A stretch of DNA of 64,000 nucleotides from Mesorhizobium japonicum MAFF 303099 (GTDB lineage Bacteria > Pseudomonadota > Alphaproteobacteria > Rhizobiales > Rhizobiaceae), in contig NC_002678.2 of assembly GCF_000009625.1 (NCBI RefSeq), positions 4,620,001-4,684,000 of the forward strand. Reading direction: 5' to 3'. Below are positions 17,085 to 25,101 of this stretch, piece by piece. The notes under the pieces are model-generated. The model saw only the letters and a list, made by a program, of their open reading frames with translations, did not search any database and had not been told where the DNA came from. Positions within the stretch are counted from its first letter, which is position 1; each line of letters begins with the position of its first letter. The position numbers were made by a program, and so were the translations under genes.

Positions 17085-17312
17085 ATGGACCCGGCAACTG
17101 CGGCAGTGATGATTTTGCTTTCGTGCAGCTCAAGCGAGCCCTTTGTCTGCAAACCAATCGATACCCCTGTGGTTTTTTCATCGCTTGAGCAATGCCGGAG
17201 TTCTCTCAAGAACAAGCTGGCAAGCGCTCCGACGGGTCAACTTGTCGGCCGTTGCCGCAGGATCGATGCGACATTGGCACCGTCACCCGACCGGGTTTAC
17301 CGGTTCCGATAG
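17085..17312 (+). CDS. Small cysteine-containing protein (75 aa)
   Basis: Starts MDPATAAVMILLSCSSSEPFVC after a good GGGAG site. The pattern of an N-terminal hydrophobic stretch, four cysteines and FSSLEQCRSSL...GRCRRID suggests a small exported disulfide protein. No function known. Confidence 0.55.
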   Translation: MDPATAAVMILLSCSSSEPFVCKPIDTPVVFSSLEQCRSSLKNKLASAPTGQLVGRCRRIDATLAPSPDRVYRFR

Positions 17313-17471
17313 GATGGTTCTTGACTCACCGATGGCGCATCTGGTCTGCCAAGCGTTATGCGTCCGCGTCGGGAGGGTTACGCCAAACTGAGTCACAGCC
17401 GAAATCAGCGAAAACATCGCGCGCAAGCTTCGGCCCCGCAACGGCGCGCCTGACGATTCGACCCGAGGAAA

Positions 17472-17545
17472 AAGGCCGACGCCCTCTCTGGAGGTTGCCT
17501 GAACGGCGCCGGCCGGACGGTCCTTTTCAGGTCCGCTGCGCCGTA
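17472..17545 (+). repeat. Palindromic intergenic repeat, copy C
   Basis: Third copy of the GGCGCCGGCC-type repeat (hairpin core 17505-17542: GGCGC pairs with GCGCC, GGAC with GTCC). It is the most diverged copy. The rest of the 17313-17671 stretch holds no supported gene. Confidence 0.55.
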
Positions 17546-17671
17546 GGCATAGCTGAGTCGTTACGTGGCGTCATGTTTCGGCTCAGCAGGTTCCGTTGAT
17601 GGCGTCTTTTGCGGTTGTTCAAAAGAAGTCAACAGGGCTTCCGGCCAGTGTCCGGCCGTCGTCTGATATGG

Positions 17672-17960
17672 CTATTGTAGCTTCTGATTGCCGCGGTAGC
17701 TCTGCCAAGTCTCGATCGGCGATTCGGGATCGATATATCGGCCAAGCGTTTTCAAGTGGGCAACGATTTCGGGCAGCAAGAAATCGCGATCGCCAAACTC
17801 CTCGCCTATGCGCGCGAGATCATCCGCTGCCGCGGCCATCTCCTCTACGTCACCGAGCACGTACCCTCTATTGCCGATGGCACAGATATCGCAGCCAGCC
17901 TTAATCACCCTGTCTACGCGGGGATCTCGCTTGCCTTCATGAGCCTTTTCGTTCGGGCCA
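17672..17960 (-). pseudogene. Hypothetical protein with an A-run frameshift
   Basis: The body reads IKAGCDICAIGNRGYVLGDV and later FGDRDFLLPEIVAHLKTLGRYI. A strong ribosome-binding site (AGAGGAGA) and ATG at 17960 lead into MARTK; then the frame needs one more A in the run at 17944-17947 to continue as KAHEGKRDPRVDR into the body. Without that base the only start is GTG at 17908. A homopolymer indel, real or technical, is the simplest reading. The family is not recognised. Confidence 0.55.
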
Positions 17961-18022
17961 TTTGCAAATCATCTCCTCTGGCAAGTCTTCACAAAATGCC
18001 AGAGCACCCTGCGCATAGTCAC

Positions 18023-19069
18023 CTAGCTGTGAGCCTTCAGGAGGTTGTCCATTCGGCCCCGACCGAGAAAGCTGAGGTAGTCGAAGCTTCAGTGATTCTC
18101 GGAGGACCGAATGAACATCCACAAGAATGCCCGTCTGACGCCGCTGCGTCGAGAGGAGATGGCCCGCGACGTTGTTGAAGGGCGTCTTTCCAAAGCCGAT
18201 GCGGCGCGGACATACGGGGTGACGGCGAAGGTGGTGGCGCGCTGGGTGGAGCGCTCCGGATCGAGGGAAGCGTCGGCATGCTCGACCGTTCCTCGCGGCC
18301 CAAGACAAGCCCGAAGCGAACCGAAGCCGCGGTGGCGGATGCGATCCTGGCGCTGCGCCGGCAGCGCCTGACCGGCAAGCACATCGCTATGCAAACCGGC
18401 GTGTCCGAGGCGACGGGGAACCGAGTGCTGGCACGCGCCGGCCTGGCACGGCTGAAAGACCTGGAACCGGCCGAGCCGGTGCGCCGCTATGAGCGCGAGC
18501 ATCCCGGCGAGCTCATCCATCTCGATATCAAGAAGCTCGGTCGGATCGGCTCTGTGGGACACCGCATCACCGGGCGATATCCTGGCGCGGTCAACCGCCA
18601 TCTCGGCATCGGCTGGGAGTTCGTCCACGTCTGCATCGACGATGCCTCGCGCGTCGCTTTCGTCCAAGTCATGCCCGACCAGCGCAAGGAGAGCGCTGTC
18701 GCCTTCCTCGAAGCTGCCATCGCTTATTACGCCAGCCTCGGCATCAAAGTGCAGGGCGTGATGACCGACAACGGCTCCTGCTACCGGTCAAAAGCTTTCC
18801 GGGCAGCCTGCAGGCGTCTGGGTCTGCGTCAGATCTTCACCAGGCCGTACACGCCTAAGACCAATGGAAAGGCCGAGCGCTTCATTCAGACGAGCCTGCG
18901 CGAATGGGCTTACGCCCGAGCCTACAACACTTCTCATGAACGCAACGCCGAACTGCCACGGTGGCTTCATCGCTACAATTGGCATAGGCCACATGGCAGC
19001 TTACAATCAAAACCACCCATCAGCCGCCTCGGCTTCGATCGGGACAACCTGCTGAGGCACCACAGCTAG
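18023..19069 (+). mobile_element. IS481-family insertion sequence
   Basis: An element of about 1.05 kb. The left end carries CTAGCTGTGAGCCT (from 18023) and the right end has the reverse-complementary CTAGCTGTGGTGCC, ending at 19069, so these are probable terminal inverted repeats. Inside is one transposase gene of the IS481 group. Target-site duplications could not be established by eye. Confidence 0.75.
18111..19069 (+). pseudogene. IS481 transposase, frameshifted
   Basis: The N-terminal helix-turn-helix (MNIHKNARLTPLRREEMARD, DAARTYGVTAKVVARWVER) and the rve catalytic core lie in different frames. The core has HLDIKKLGRIG (first D), MTDNGSCYRSK (second D) and TNGKAERFIQT (E), the DDE set. 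The frames join near 18258, where WVERSGSR should continue RIEGSVGMLDRSSRP. IS481 transposases are normally single ORFs of about 315 residues without programmed frameshifting, so this copy is probably dead. Confidence 0.85.
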
Positions 19070-19130
19070 TCGCAGGGCCTGCTAGCGCCTCGCAAATGCT
19101 GAAGATGGCGCAAAGGCTAGGATCGAGACG

Positions 19131-19200
19131 ATCACGCCGAGGGCGAAGAGAAGCGGTACCACCCGGCATGGTAGTGCGAACCTCTCAGCCGCCGCCGTCC
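19131..19200 (+). repeat. 70-bp direct repeat, copy 1
   Basis: The block around GCGAAGAGAAGCGGTACCAC and GCGAACCTCTCAGCCGCCGC is nearly identical to 21091-21160. At the second copy it forms the 3' part and downstream flank of a small ORF, so copy 1 may be a relic of the same gene. Confidence 0.65.
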
Positions 19201-19342
19201 TGCTAATCGCGGATCGGGATGTCCGATTTGCTTCGAAAGGCCGACAGGCGCTGTGGGCGTCTTCATTAGAACGGAGGGCGACGCTAGCAAGCATCGGTGG
19301 GACCATAAGTCAGAGTAGGTGCGTTTCACGGAGAGAACGCTT

Positions 19343-19585
19343 ATGGCAGCAGTGGGCCTTTACAGATGCCCGGGAAATCCGCCGTGGGCCTGTGTGCTGG
19401 AAGGGGCGAAAGGCACCTACGTCGCTGAGCATCATTATCGCGAAGGTGGCTACCAGCCAAACTTTGACACCTTGCCATGGGAGAGCGACTATAAGGACGC
19501 TAAGGAAAAAGCGCGGGCTGCGGCTAGATCCTATCCGTTTCCAACGGTTGTAGAGCCTTCATCGATTGTAAAGACGGGCAAATAA
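19343..19585 (+). CDS. Hypothetical protein (80 aa)
   Basis: Starts MAAVGLYRCPGNPPWACVLE with GGAGA eight bases upstream. The protein is rich in aromatic residues (YVAEHHYREGGYQPNFDTLPW) and ends with a Lys-rich helix. No family recognised. It overlaps the convergent gene at its 3' end by 55 bp. Confidence 0.6.
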   Translation: MAAVGLYRCPGNPPWACVLEGAKGTYVAEHHYREGGYQPNFDTLPWESDYKDAKEKARAAARSYPFPTVVEPSSIVKTGK

Positions 19586-19929
19586 GCGTTAGCGATCAGC
19601 CATTCGGTTACGACTGTTCGGATCAATTCCGCCTTCGAAACGCCCATCTCTGCGGCCAACCCATCCAGGATTTCCTCGATTTTCGGCTCGAGGTCCACGC
19701 CGTCGCCGGCATTCCGGAGCATCAGCGCCGCCCGGCGCAGTAGGATCTTAAGATTCGATGGCGACATCTCCGCGTTGCGATCGGCGGCACCTTCAAGCTC
19801 TTGGACAAATGATTGGCGGCTCATTGCGATCTGTTTACCACTCCCTGCAGTCACCATCGCGCGGTGCGTGGTGGAACGCAAGGCGGTTGGCAACGGATCG
19901 CTTCGCTCGATTAGCCACTCCCTCCGCAT
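19531..19929 (-). CDS. Hypothetical, possible ribbon-helix-helix-like protein
   Basis: The C-terminal half is helical (SPSNLKILLRRAALMLRN, then KIEEILDGLAAEMGVSKAELIRTVVTEWLIAN), and the last part resembles a ribbon-helix-helix DNA-binding segment. The start is uncertain; MSRQSFVQELEG at 19824 is an alternative to 19929. It could be a small regulator or antitoxin, but no toxin is adjacent. Confidence 0.5.
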   Translation of the reverse strand: MRREWLIERSDPLPTALRSTTHRAMVTAGSGKQIAMSRQSFVQELEGAADRNAEMSPSNLKILLRRAALMLRNAGDGVDLEPKIEEILDGLAAEMGVSKAELIRTVVTEWLIANAYLPVFTIDEGSTTVGNG

Positions 19930-19945
19930 GAATGGACGACGACTC

Positions 19946-20795
19946 CTAGAACCAACCCCGCCATTTGAACCACGCTAGCGGAATAATTGCGCTGAGAGCG
20001 ATCATCCCCAAACCATAGGGATAGCCGAAGGCCCAGTCGTATTCGGGCATGTGCTTGAAATTCATACCGTATATGCTTGCCGCCAGGGTAGGAGGAATGC
20101 CGACGATCGAGACGATGGTGAGGATTTTGAAGATGTCGTTTTGCGCAATGCCAATCAATCCAACCATGGCATCGAGGAGGAACTGCACCTTGTCGGAGAG
20201 ATGAACCTCGTAATTGTCGAGCGACGCTACGTCGAGCTTAAGGCCGTTCATTCGCGACGCGAGTTCTCCATCGCCCCAGCCTGCGGTCATCCCGCATGCG
20301 AAATCGATGGCGCGTCCAAGGGCAAGCAACGCATCGCGCTTTTCCGAGAGGGCGTCACCCAACCTGCCGACATGGTGGAGCTGGGCTCGAATGACGTTGT
20401 TTGAGCGGATGGCCTTGCGGCCTTGACTATCCGGGACGTGAAAGGCGGTTGCAGAGAGGGTGCGCAGGTCAGTCGCTGCCTGCTGACAAAGGCCGGCAAA
20501 GCCGAGAAGCGAACGGTGATCAAGCGGCCGCGCGACAGCACGAAGCCGACGGGAGCAACCAGCGGCGGCCGCCTTCGACTTGAGTGACTATCGGAACGCT
20601 CATGGTAAGAACGCCATCGCGGGCTTTTAGTCGGCTGGAACTTTCGATCTCGCTGAGATTTTCCCGGCTTGGCAGCGCAACGCCGGCCAGCCCCTCGACC
20701 TCTTTAACCTCGGCCGTGTCGGGGTCGATAAAATCCAGCCAGAGCGCCCTTTTTGTCGCTTCCGGGGAGTCGGGCTGAGGATAGATGATCAACAT
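19946..20795 (-). pseudogene. corA: CorA-type magnesium transporter, multiply broken
   Basis: The N-terminal cytoplasmic domain starts MLIIYPQPDSPEAT and runs to TMSVPIVTQVEGG. It then changes frame (PLVAPVGFVLSRGRLITVRF), changes again (LRTLSATAFHVPDSQG, then LHHVGRLGDALSEKRDALL) and ends with the pore domain containing the signature YGMNF and two membrane segments. At least two frameshifts and an internal loss of about 40 residues compared with a normal 320-residue CorA make this a decayed gene. An intact CorA elsewhere would be expected. Confidence 0.85.
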
Positions 20796-21090
20796 TTTAG
20801 GGAGTGCCCTAAAAGGGCGGCTCGCGTGGACTGGTCCTTGGGCGAGTAAGCCAAATCGAACTGGAGGCCCGTGCTCTTCTAGCCATTTGCAAGCCCCTTT
20901 GCGTGCCGGCCGATTACCAATTCCGCTGGCCCCTGCCACTATTTGAACGAGCGGTTGCGGGTAATGTTCCAGATCCTCTCAGCTCGGAAGTTGTAAGTGC
21001 GGCGCAAATCGTCATTGGAACGCGTCACTTTGAGAGAAGGTCGCGTAAGATGCGGCGATCACTACGTCAACATACGCCTTTGATCGCCGC

Positions 21091-21160
21091 CGAAGGCGAA
21101 GAGAAGCGGTACCACCCGGCATGGCAATGCGAACCTCTCAGCCGCCGCCGTCTTGCCCAC
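21091..21160 (+). repeat. 70-bp direct repeat, copy 2
   Basis: Second copy of the block at 19131-19200 in the same orientation; it overlaps the 3' end of the small gene on the minus strand. Confidence 0.65.
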
Positions 21161-21350
21161 CTCGGCTGGCACCCGCTTGGCTAAAGACAACTGCCCCGTC
21201 CGGTTTGCGAACTTCAACCGCCACGACGCCGTCATTGTGCTGTCGAGTAGCAAACGACGCCTGAGCATGATCCCTGGCATCTCTCTCGGCATCGAAGGGC
21301 GTCTTTTCAACTACGCCCTGCTTACCGTACCAAATCACTGTGTAGACCAT
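21138..21350 (-). CDS. Small conserved protein (70 aa)
   Basis: Reads MVYTVIWYGKQGVVEKTPFD, then ERDARDHAQASFATRQHNDG and VVAVEVRKPDGAVVFS. This pattern is a small rhizobial family of unknown function. The Gly/Ser-rich end (SRGGQDGGG) comes from the repeated block. Confidence 0.6.
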   Translation of the reverse strand: MVYTVIWYGKQGVVEKTPFDAERDARDHAQASFATRQHNDGVVAVEVRKPDGAVVFSQAGASRGGQDGGG

Positions 21351-21502
21351 CGTTACAACGCTCCCAGTCCCTCAAGAGCGAAACAATGCGCCCTGGCGCT
21401 GGGCCGGTCTATAGCGGGCCGCTGTCGGTTGGATCTCTTTTGCTCTGCTTACTAGCGCTTCGATCTGCCCTCAAGGGAGACTTTCTATCGGCTTTTCTCG
21501 AT

Positions 21503-21889
21503 TTAACTCGTGCCCTTGGGCACGAAGAAACACCGCCATGCGTATCTCTGGTAGGCCTCGAACTTCATGTGGGGAATGATCGTGCGATAGAACGTCATTA
21601 GATGCTCACAGAGATGGTAGCGGTCATCGGCAGAGGCCAGGGCACGCTCTCTAGGGATAAACCACTCCGGCTCCTGTGGCTCATTCATGTATGCGGGGCG
21701 AGGCAGCTTGACGTAATAGCCGTCTTTCGTCTCCCTGACATCGCGACGGTCTATCGCATGGCAATCCTTGCTGCCGCAGCAATCAGCTTGCGTAACCGGG
21801 TCCTTTTTGCCGGTGTACCAGTCGTGGGCATCCGCGTCGCCAGATAGGACTAGCCACGCCAGCGCGATCCATCTTCGTGGTTCTCCCAT
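21503..21889 (-). CDS. Secreted cysteine-containing protein (128 aa)
   Basis: Starts MGEPRRWIALAWLVLSGDADA (short signal peptide), with a GAGGGG site upstream of the ATG at 21889. The mature part has HDWYTGKKDPVTQADCCGSKDC, then YYVKLPRPAYMNEPQEPEWF and CFFVPKGTS. Five cysteines and two His residues near the N-terminus could bind metal or form disulfides. Conserved in rhizobia, function unknown. Confidence 0.75.
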   Translation of the reverse strand: MGEPRRWIALAWLVLSGDADAHDWYTGKKDPVTQADCCGSKDCHAIDRRDVRETKDGYYVKLPRPAYMNEPQEPEWFIPRERALASADDRYHLCEHLMTFYRTIIPHMKFEAYQRYAWRCFFVPKGTS

Positions 21890-22189
21890 GACCACCCCTC
21901 GGCTTTTCGGGACAATAGTATATTAGATGAAGCTAATTGTCAGCCAAGCGCCTTATGCCATCGGGCCGACGCTGCCACCGGGTCTGTCAATATAAATCGC
22001 CGGCTATGCACAAAGAGGTCGTTGGCCGTCTTACGAGCCGGCCGAAGAAGACCGGATATGATGATGCTCCGGGGAGGACAATCCCTGCGGCGACGATCAA
22101 CCATCAGCCGGGAAAGTTAGGAATGGAGTTAGGAACAGAATAAGGCGATGAATAATTTCATAGCTTAATCAACATCATAGGAAAACTTC
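21890..22189. other. Intergenic stretch, AT-rich toward the tRNA scar
   Basis: No gene seen. AT content rises from about 22140 toward the tRNA-Ser fragment, as is common next to integration sites. Confidence 0.45.
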
Positions 22190-22216
22190 TGGCGGAGTGA
22201 GTGGGATTCGAACCCA
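22190..22216 (-). other. tRNA-Ser 3'-end fragment (attachment-site scar)
   Basis: Read on the minus strand this ends in CACTCACTCCGCCA, preceded by GGGTTCGAATCC: T-loop, acceptor 3' strand and CCA of a tRNA with acceptor GGAGTGA, as in tRNA-Ser. The matching 5' acceptor, anticodon and D arms are absent in the next 100 bases. The T-stem pairs from its second base on but not at its first, so tRNA identity stops there. This is what a phage- or island-type recombination leaves at the end distal to the restored tRNA. Confidence 0.7.
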
Positions 22217-22473
22217 GTCGCCGAAAATACTCAGCTGCGCTCGGACATTTCCCAGGCAAGGTCTGCTTTTGGAGGTCGGTCAGCGTAGTTCTAACGACCT
22301 ACATGAGGCGCGAAGAGTGCACCAAGCCGGTTTTCCGGATCGCACATCTCCAGTGCGACCAACCAAGATGAGTCGGAAGCGACGCATGCTGTGCCGTTCG
22401 CCACGGCGCTGCTTGGGCGCGCGCTCGCGAGCGGCCAGTCGCGGGAGATTCATAGCCGACACGCTAGACAGCG

Positions 22474-22701
22474 CTAGCTGTCTTCATCCGGCTTTACTAA
22501 TTCGACGTGGCTGACACCCAACGCCTGGGAGAGTTCGAAAAGGGTGATGACAGTAGGATTGCGTCGACCACGTTCCAGACTGCTTAGGTATTGCTGGCTG
22601 TAGCCCGACCGGGCTTCCACCTGCTCCTGCGTCAGGCCTTTCTCCCTCCGAAGTCGGGCAAAGTTCGTTCCGACCAGTTGACGCATATCCATGCGCCACA
22701 T
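22474..22701 (-). CDS. XRE-family transcriptional regulator (75 aa)
   Basis: A minimal Cro/CI helix-turn-helix: NFARLRREKGLTQEQVEARSG, then YSQQYLSSLERGRRNP and LFELSQALGVSHVELV. It is the size of a bare DNA-binding domain. It lies between the tRNA-Ser scar and the integrase and may control the mobile element or the divergent gene at 22792. Confidence 0.85.
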   Translation of the reverse strand: MWRMDMRQLVGTNFARLRREKGLTQEQVEARSGYSQQYLSSLERGRRNPTVITLFELSQALGVSHVELVKPDEDS

Positions 22702-22791
22702 TCGCCGTTTACATACTTTAAGTTTATCAACTATAGTATGTATTTTCGGACCAGTCGAATGACCGTGCCGGAATTGGTTAGGAGGTGTTCG

Positions 22792-23424
22792 ATGCTACCA
22801 AAGACCACACCCACGTTCTCTGATCCCATCGCTCGGGCGGCTGCCATCCAGAAGGCAAATGATCCCGCTTTGAGCCTGTGGACCGACTGGCACCGCGCTC
22901 GGCACGTGTCGCTGGTCCTGTGTCGGGTGCAGCAGCGGTTGGAGACGCGAATGATGGTCAATCCCGGAATTCCGGTATTGACCGATGGAGAAAAGAAAAC
23001 GCGTCGAACTTCGGTGGCCGCGTCGGAGGAGGGAATATGCGGTGGTTCGCGAGGCCGAGGTGTTTGCGATGACCGAGGCACTCCGACTTCAGGATGCGAT
23101 TCCCAACGTCGCGGCTCAGTCTCTCGTGGGTATCGTGGCAAAACTGGAAATGATTGTTGGCGCCGACCGGGACATTGGCGACCCGACGGATTTTCCATGG
23201 CCGCACATCGCGTCCGTTCTGCGCGATCTGAAGGCGATTGCTGGCGATCTGCCGGCCTACCGGTTAAACCGGGCTGCTACCCGCGCGGATGTGGCGCGGC
23301 ATCGGAAAGAAGCAACCGAGGTCGTCGCGGCCTTGGAGGCGCACGGGTTAACGGCTCAAGTACCTATATCGGCAGCGTCAACTCCAACACGGAAAACAGC
23401 GATCCGATCGTGGAATGTGTGTAA
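22792..23424 (+). pseudogene. Conserved accessory-region protein, frameshifted
   Basis: TAGGAGG at about 22779-22785 leads into MLPKTTPTFSDPIARAAAIQ and LWTDWHRARHVSLVLCRV. Near 23040 the frame shifts to REAEVFAMTEALRLQDAIPN, then SLVGIVAKLEMIVGADRD and DPTDFPWPHIASVLRDLKAI. The second half (P-x-(T/S)-x-x-GLVAKL...DFPWP-x-I-x-SV) belongs to a family often found on rhizobial islands and prophage-like DNA. The original end is not clear. Confidence 0.6.
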
Positions 23425-23426
23425 GA

Positions 23427-24614
23427 CTAATGGTTCGCCTTTAACGCGTCTAACAGATCTCCCCACTCCTGCATTAGCGTCACCCGCTGGTTCCAATAGG
23501 TCGCGCGGTTGTAGGTCCGCCGGATGGCGTTCTTGTCCTGGTGCGCCAGCACAGCTTCAATGACGTCTGGATCGTAGTCGCGGGCGTTGAGGATGGTGCT
23601 GGCGGTCACCCGGAAACCATGTGCGGTCACTTCGTCCTTTCCGTAGCCCATACGTCGTAGCGCAGCGTTCATGGCGTTCTCGGAAAGCGGCCGTTTTGTG
23701 GAGCGGATCGAAGGAAAGACCAGGCCGCCGTCCTCTGAGAGCTGCCAGACCTCTTCCAAGACCGAAAGCGCCTGTTTGGACAGTGGCACGTCGTGCGGAG
23801 CACGCATCTTCATGCGCTCGGCCGGAATATGCCAGACGGCCTTCTTTCGGTCGAACTCGTCGCGCGTGGCGCCCCGTACTTCGCCGGGACGGACACAGGT
23901 GAGGGCAAGAAACTGAAGGGCGGCCTTGATGGTTGGCCAGCCGTCGTATTCGTCAACCGTCATCAGGAGCTTGCCGAACTTATTTTCATCGGTGATAGCG
24001 GCGCGACCGTTGACTTTCGGCGGCTGGAGAGCGCCCCGGAGGTGAAGGGTTGGGTCGGCCTCTGCCCGTAAGGTGACAATGGCCAAGCGGAAGACGCTGC
24101 CTATCACGCTGCGTAAACGCCGCGCTGTCTCTCTTCGACCACTCTTTTCGATCTTCTGGAGGAGTTGGAAAATTTCTGCTGGAGTGATCTCGTTAATGGG
24201 GCGCTTGGCGAGTGGGCCGGCCAGATCTTCCAGGAGCCATTTTGTTTTGCTGATGGTAGCCGCCGCAGCGTCCCGTTCCTCCATCCGCGTGACATACTCC
24301 TCCGCGACCAAGGCGAAGGTGGTGCGTGCTTCCGTGATGGCGGCGGTCTTCTCCTCTTTGCGTTTAGTGGAGGGGCTGATGCCGGCGATCAACAGCCTCT
24401 TAGCGTCGTCGCGCTTTCCTCTCGCGTCGAGAAGTGACACCAGCGGGTATTTTCCAAAGGAGAGGATATTTTCCTTCTCCAGGTAGCGGTACCGCAGTTG
24501 CCAGAGTTTGGAGCCGTTGTTCCGGACGAGGAGATAAAGCCCGTCGCCATCAGCAAGACGATACGGCTTGTCCTTGGGCTTAGCGTTCTTGCACGTGAAG
24601 TCGGAGAGAGACAT
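23427..24614 (-). CDS. P4/IntS-type tyrosine integrase
   Basis: A 395-residue site-specific recombinase. The N-terminal arm-binding domain (DUF4102 type) reads LADGDGLYLLV and WQLRYRYLEKENILSFGKYP. A SAM-like core-binding domain follows (TISKTKWLLEDLAGPLAKRP). The catalytic domain has the first Arg in CVRPGEVRG, the HGFRVTAS box (His and second Arg), His in LAHQDKNAIRR and Tyr in TYNRATYWNQR. Its 5' end faces the tRNA-Phe attachment core 160 bp away, the normal arrangement for integrases of tRNA-targeting islands such as ICEMlSym. It appears intact. Confidence 0.92.
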   Translation of the reverse strand: MSLSDFTCKNAKPKDKPYRLADGDGLYLLVRNNGSKLWQLRYRYLEKENILSFGKYPLVSLLDARGKRDDAKRLLIAGISPSTKRKEEKTAAITEARTTFALVAEEYVTRMEERDAAAATISKTKWLLEDLAGPLAKRPINEITPAEIFQLLQKIEKSGRRETARRLRSVIGSVFRLAIVTLRAEADPTLHLRGALQPPKVNGRAAITDENKFGKLLMTVDEYDGWPTIKAALQFLALTCVRPGEVRGATRDEFDRKKAVWHIPAERMKMRAPHDVPLSKQALSVLEEVWQLSEDGGLVFPSIRSTKRPLSENAMNAALRRMGYGKDEVTAHGFRVTASTILNARDYDPDVIEAVLAHQDKNAIRRTYNRATYWNQRVTLMQEWGDLLDALKANH

Positions 24615-24774
24615 GGGTACGGACCTCCCGGGTTGTGGGTAAGGCCTAAATCGTTACCCACAAACCGACGCGTTGCAACGGCACGCGGTAGGTCACCATG
24701 AACCGCCAAACTAGGCTAAGCCATTGATTTGTATTAATTGGTGAGACGTCGTGAGAAGCGATGGGAAAGTGAAA

Positions 24775-24794
24775 TGGTGCCCAGAGGCGGAATC
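24775..24794 (-). other. tRNA-Phe 3'-end attachment core (att)
   Basis: On the minus strand these 20 bases read GATTCCGCCTCTGGGCACCA, the 3' end of the alphaproteobacterial tRNA-Phe gene as I know it. The rest of the tRNA is not present; beyond the core the sequence changes to the repeat at 24795-24912. Mesorhizobium symbiosis islands are known to integrate at the 3' end of a phe-tRNA gene with a core of about 17 bp. Confidence 0.75.
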
Positions 24795-24912
24795 CAAGTA
24801 GAGGAAATTTGAATTCGTTTTCAATCGCCTCGGCATGGAGCAATAGCAGCGCGGACCAACAAAAATACCAACAAAAAATTTCTGTGGATTGATTCGGTTC
24901 CCGAAAATTCTT
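24795..24912 (+). repeat. Att-flanking repeat, copy 1
   Basis: About 115 bp immediately beyond the att core. It is nearly identical to 44372-44491 and clearly related to 33621-33736. It contains two direct repeats of ACCAACAAAA (24855-24864 and 24867-24876), a layout like integrase arm-type sites. Confidence 0.75.
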
Positions 24913-24969
24913 ATCGCTCCGACGCCACCGTATCTAATCTTTGACGCAGTAGAGCATCGAAGCGACTTA

Positions 24970-25101
24970 TCACCCGCTCGTCAACACGGCAGCTTTGCGC
25001 AGCATGTCGGTGATCAACACCAATTCTGGCCCGTTGCCGAAAGCGGACATGCGACCGCGAAGAATTAGCTCGAGCTCCTGCTTTGCTTTTACTCTGTCCA
25101 T
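24970..25101 (-). CDS. 43-aa ORF overlapping the transketolase stop
   Basis: Starts at an ATG that overlaps the end of the downstream transketolase gene by 13 bp and reads MDRVKAKQELELILRGRMSA, then ELVLITDMLRKAAVLTSG. The overlap suggests translational coupling within the operon. No family is recognised and it could be fortuitous. Confidence 0.35.
   Translation of the reverse strand: MDRVKAKQELELILRGRMSAFGNGPELVLITDMLRKAAVLTSG

Noticed and set aside
18111..18371. Programmed -1/+1 frameshift in the IS transposase
   Set aside because: IS481 elements normally have one ORF and no slippery heptamer is evident at the junction; a mutation is more likely.
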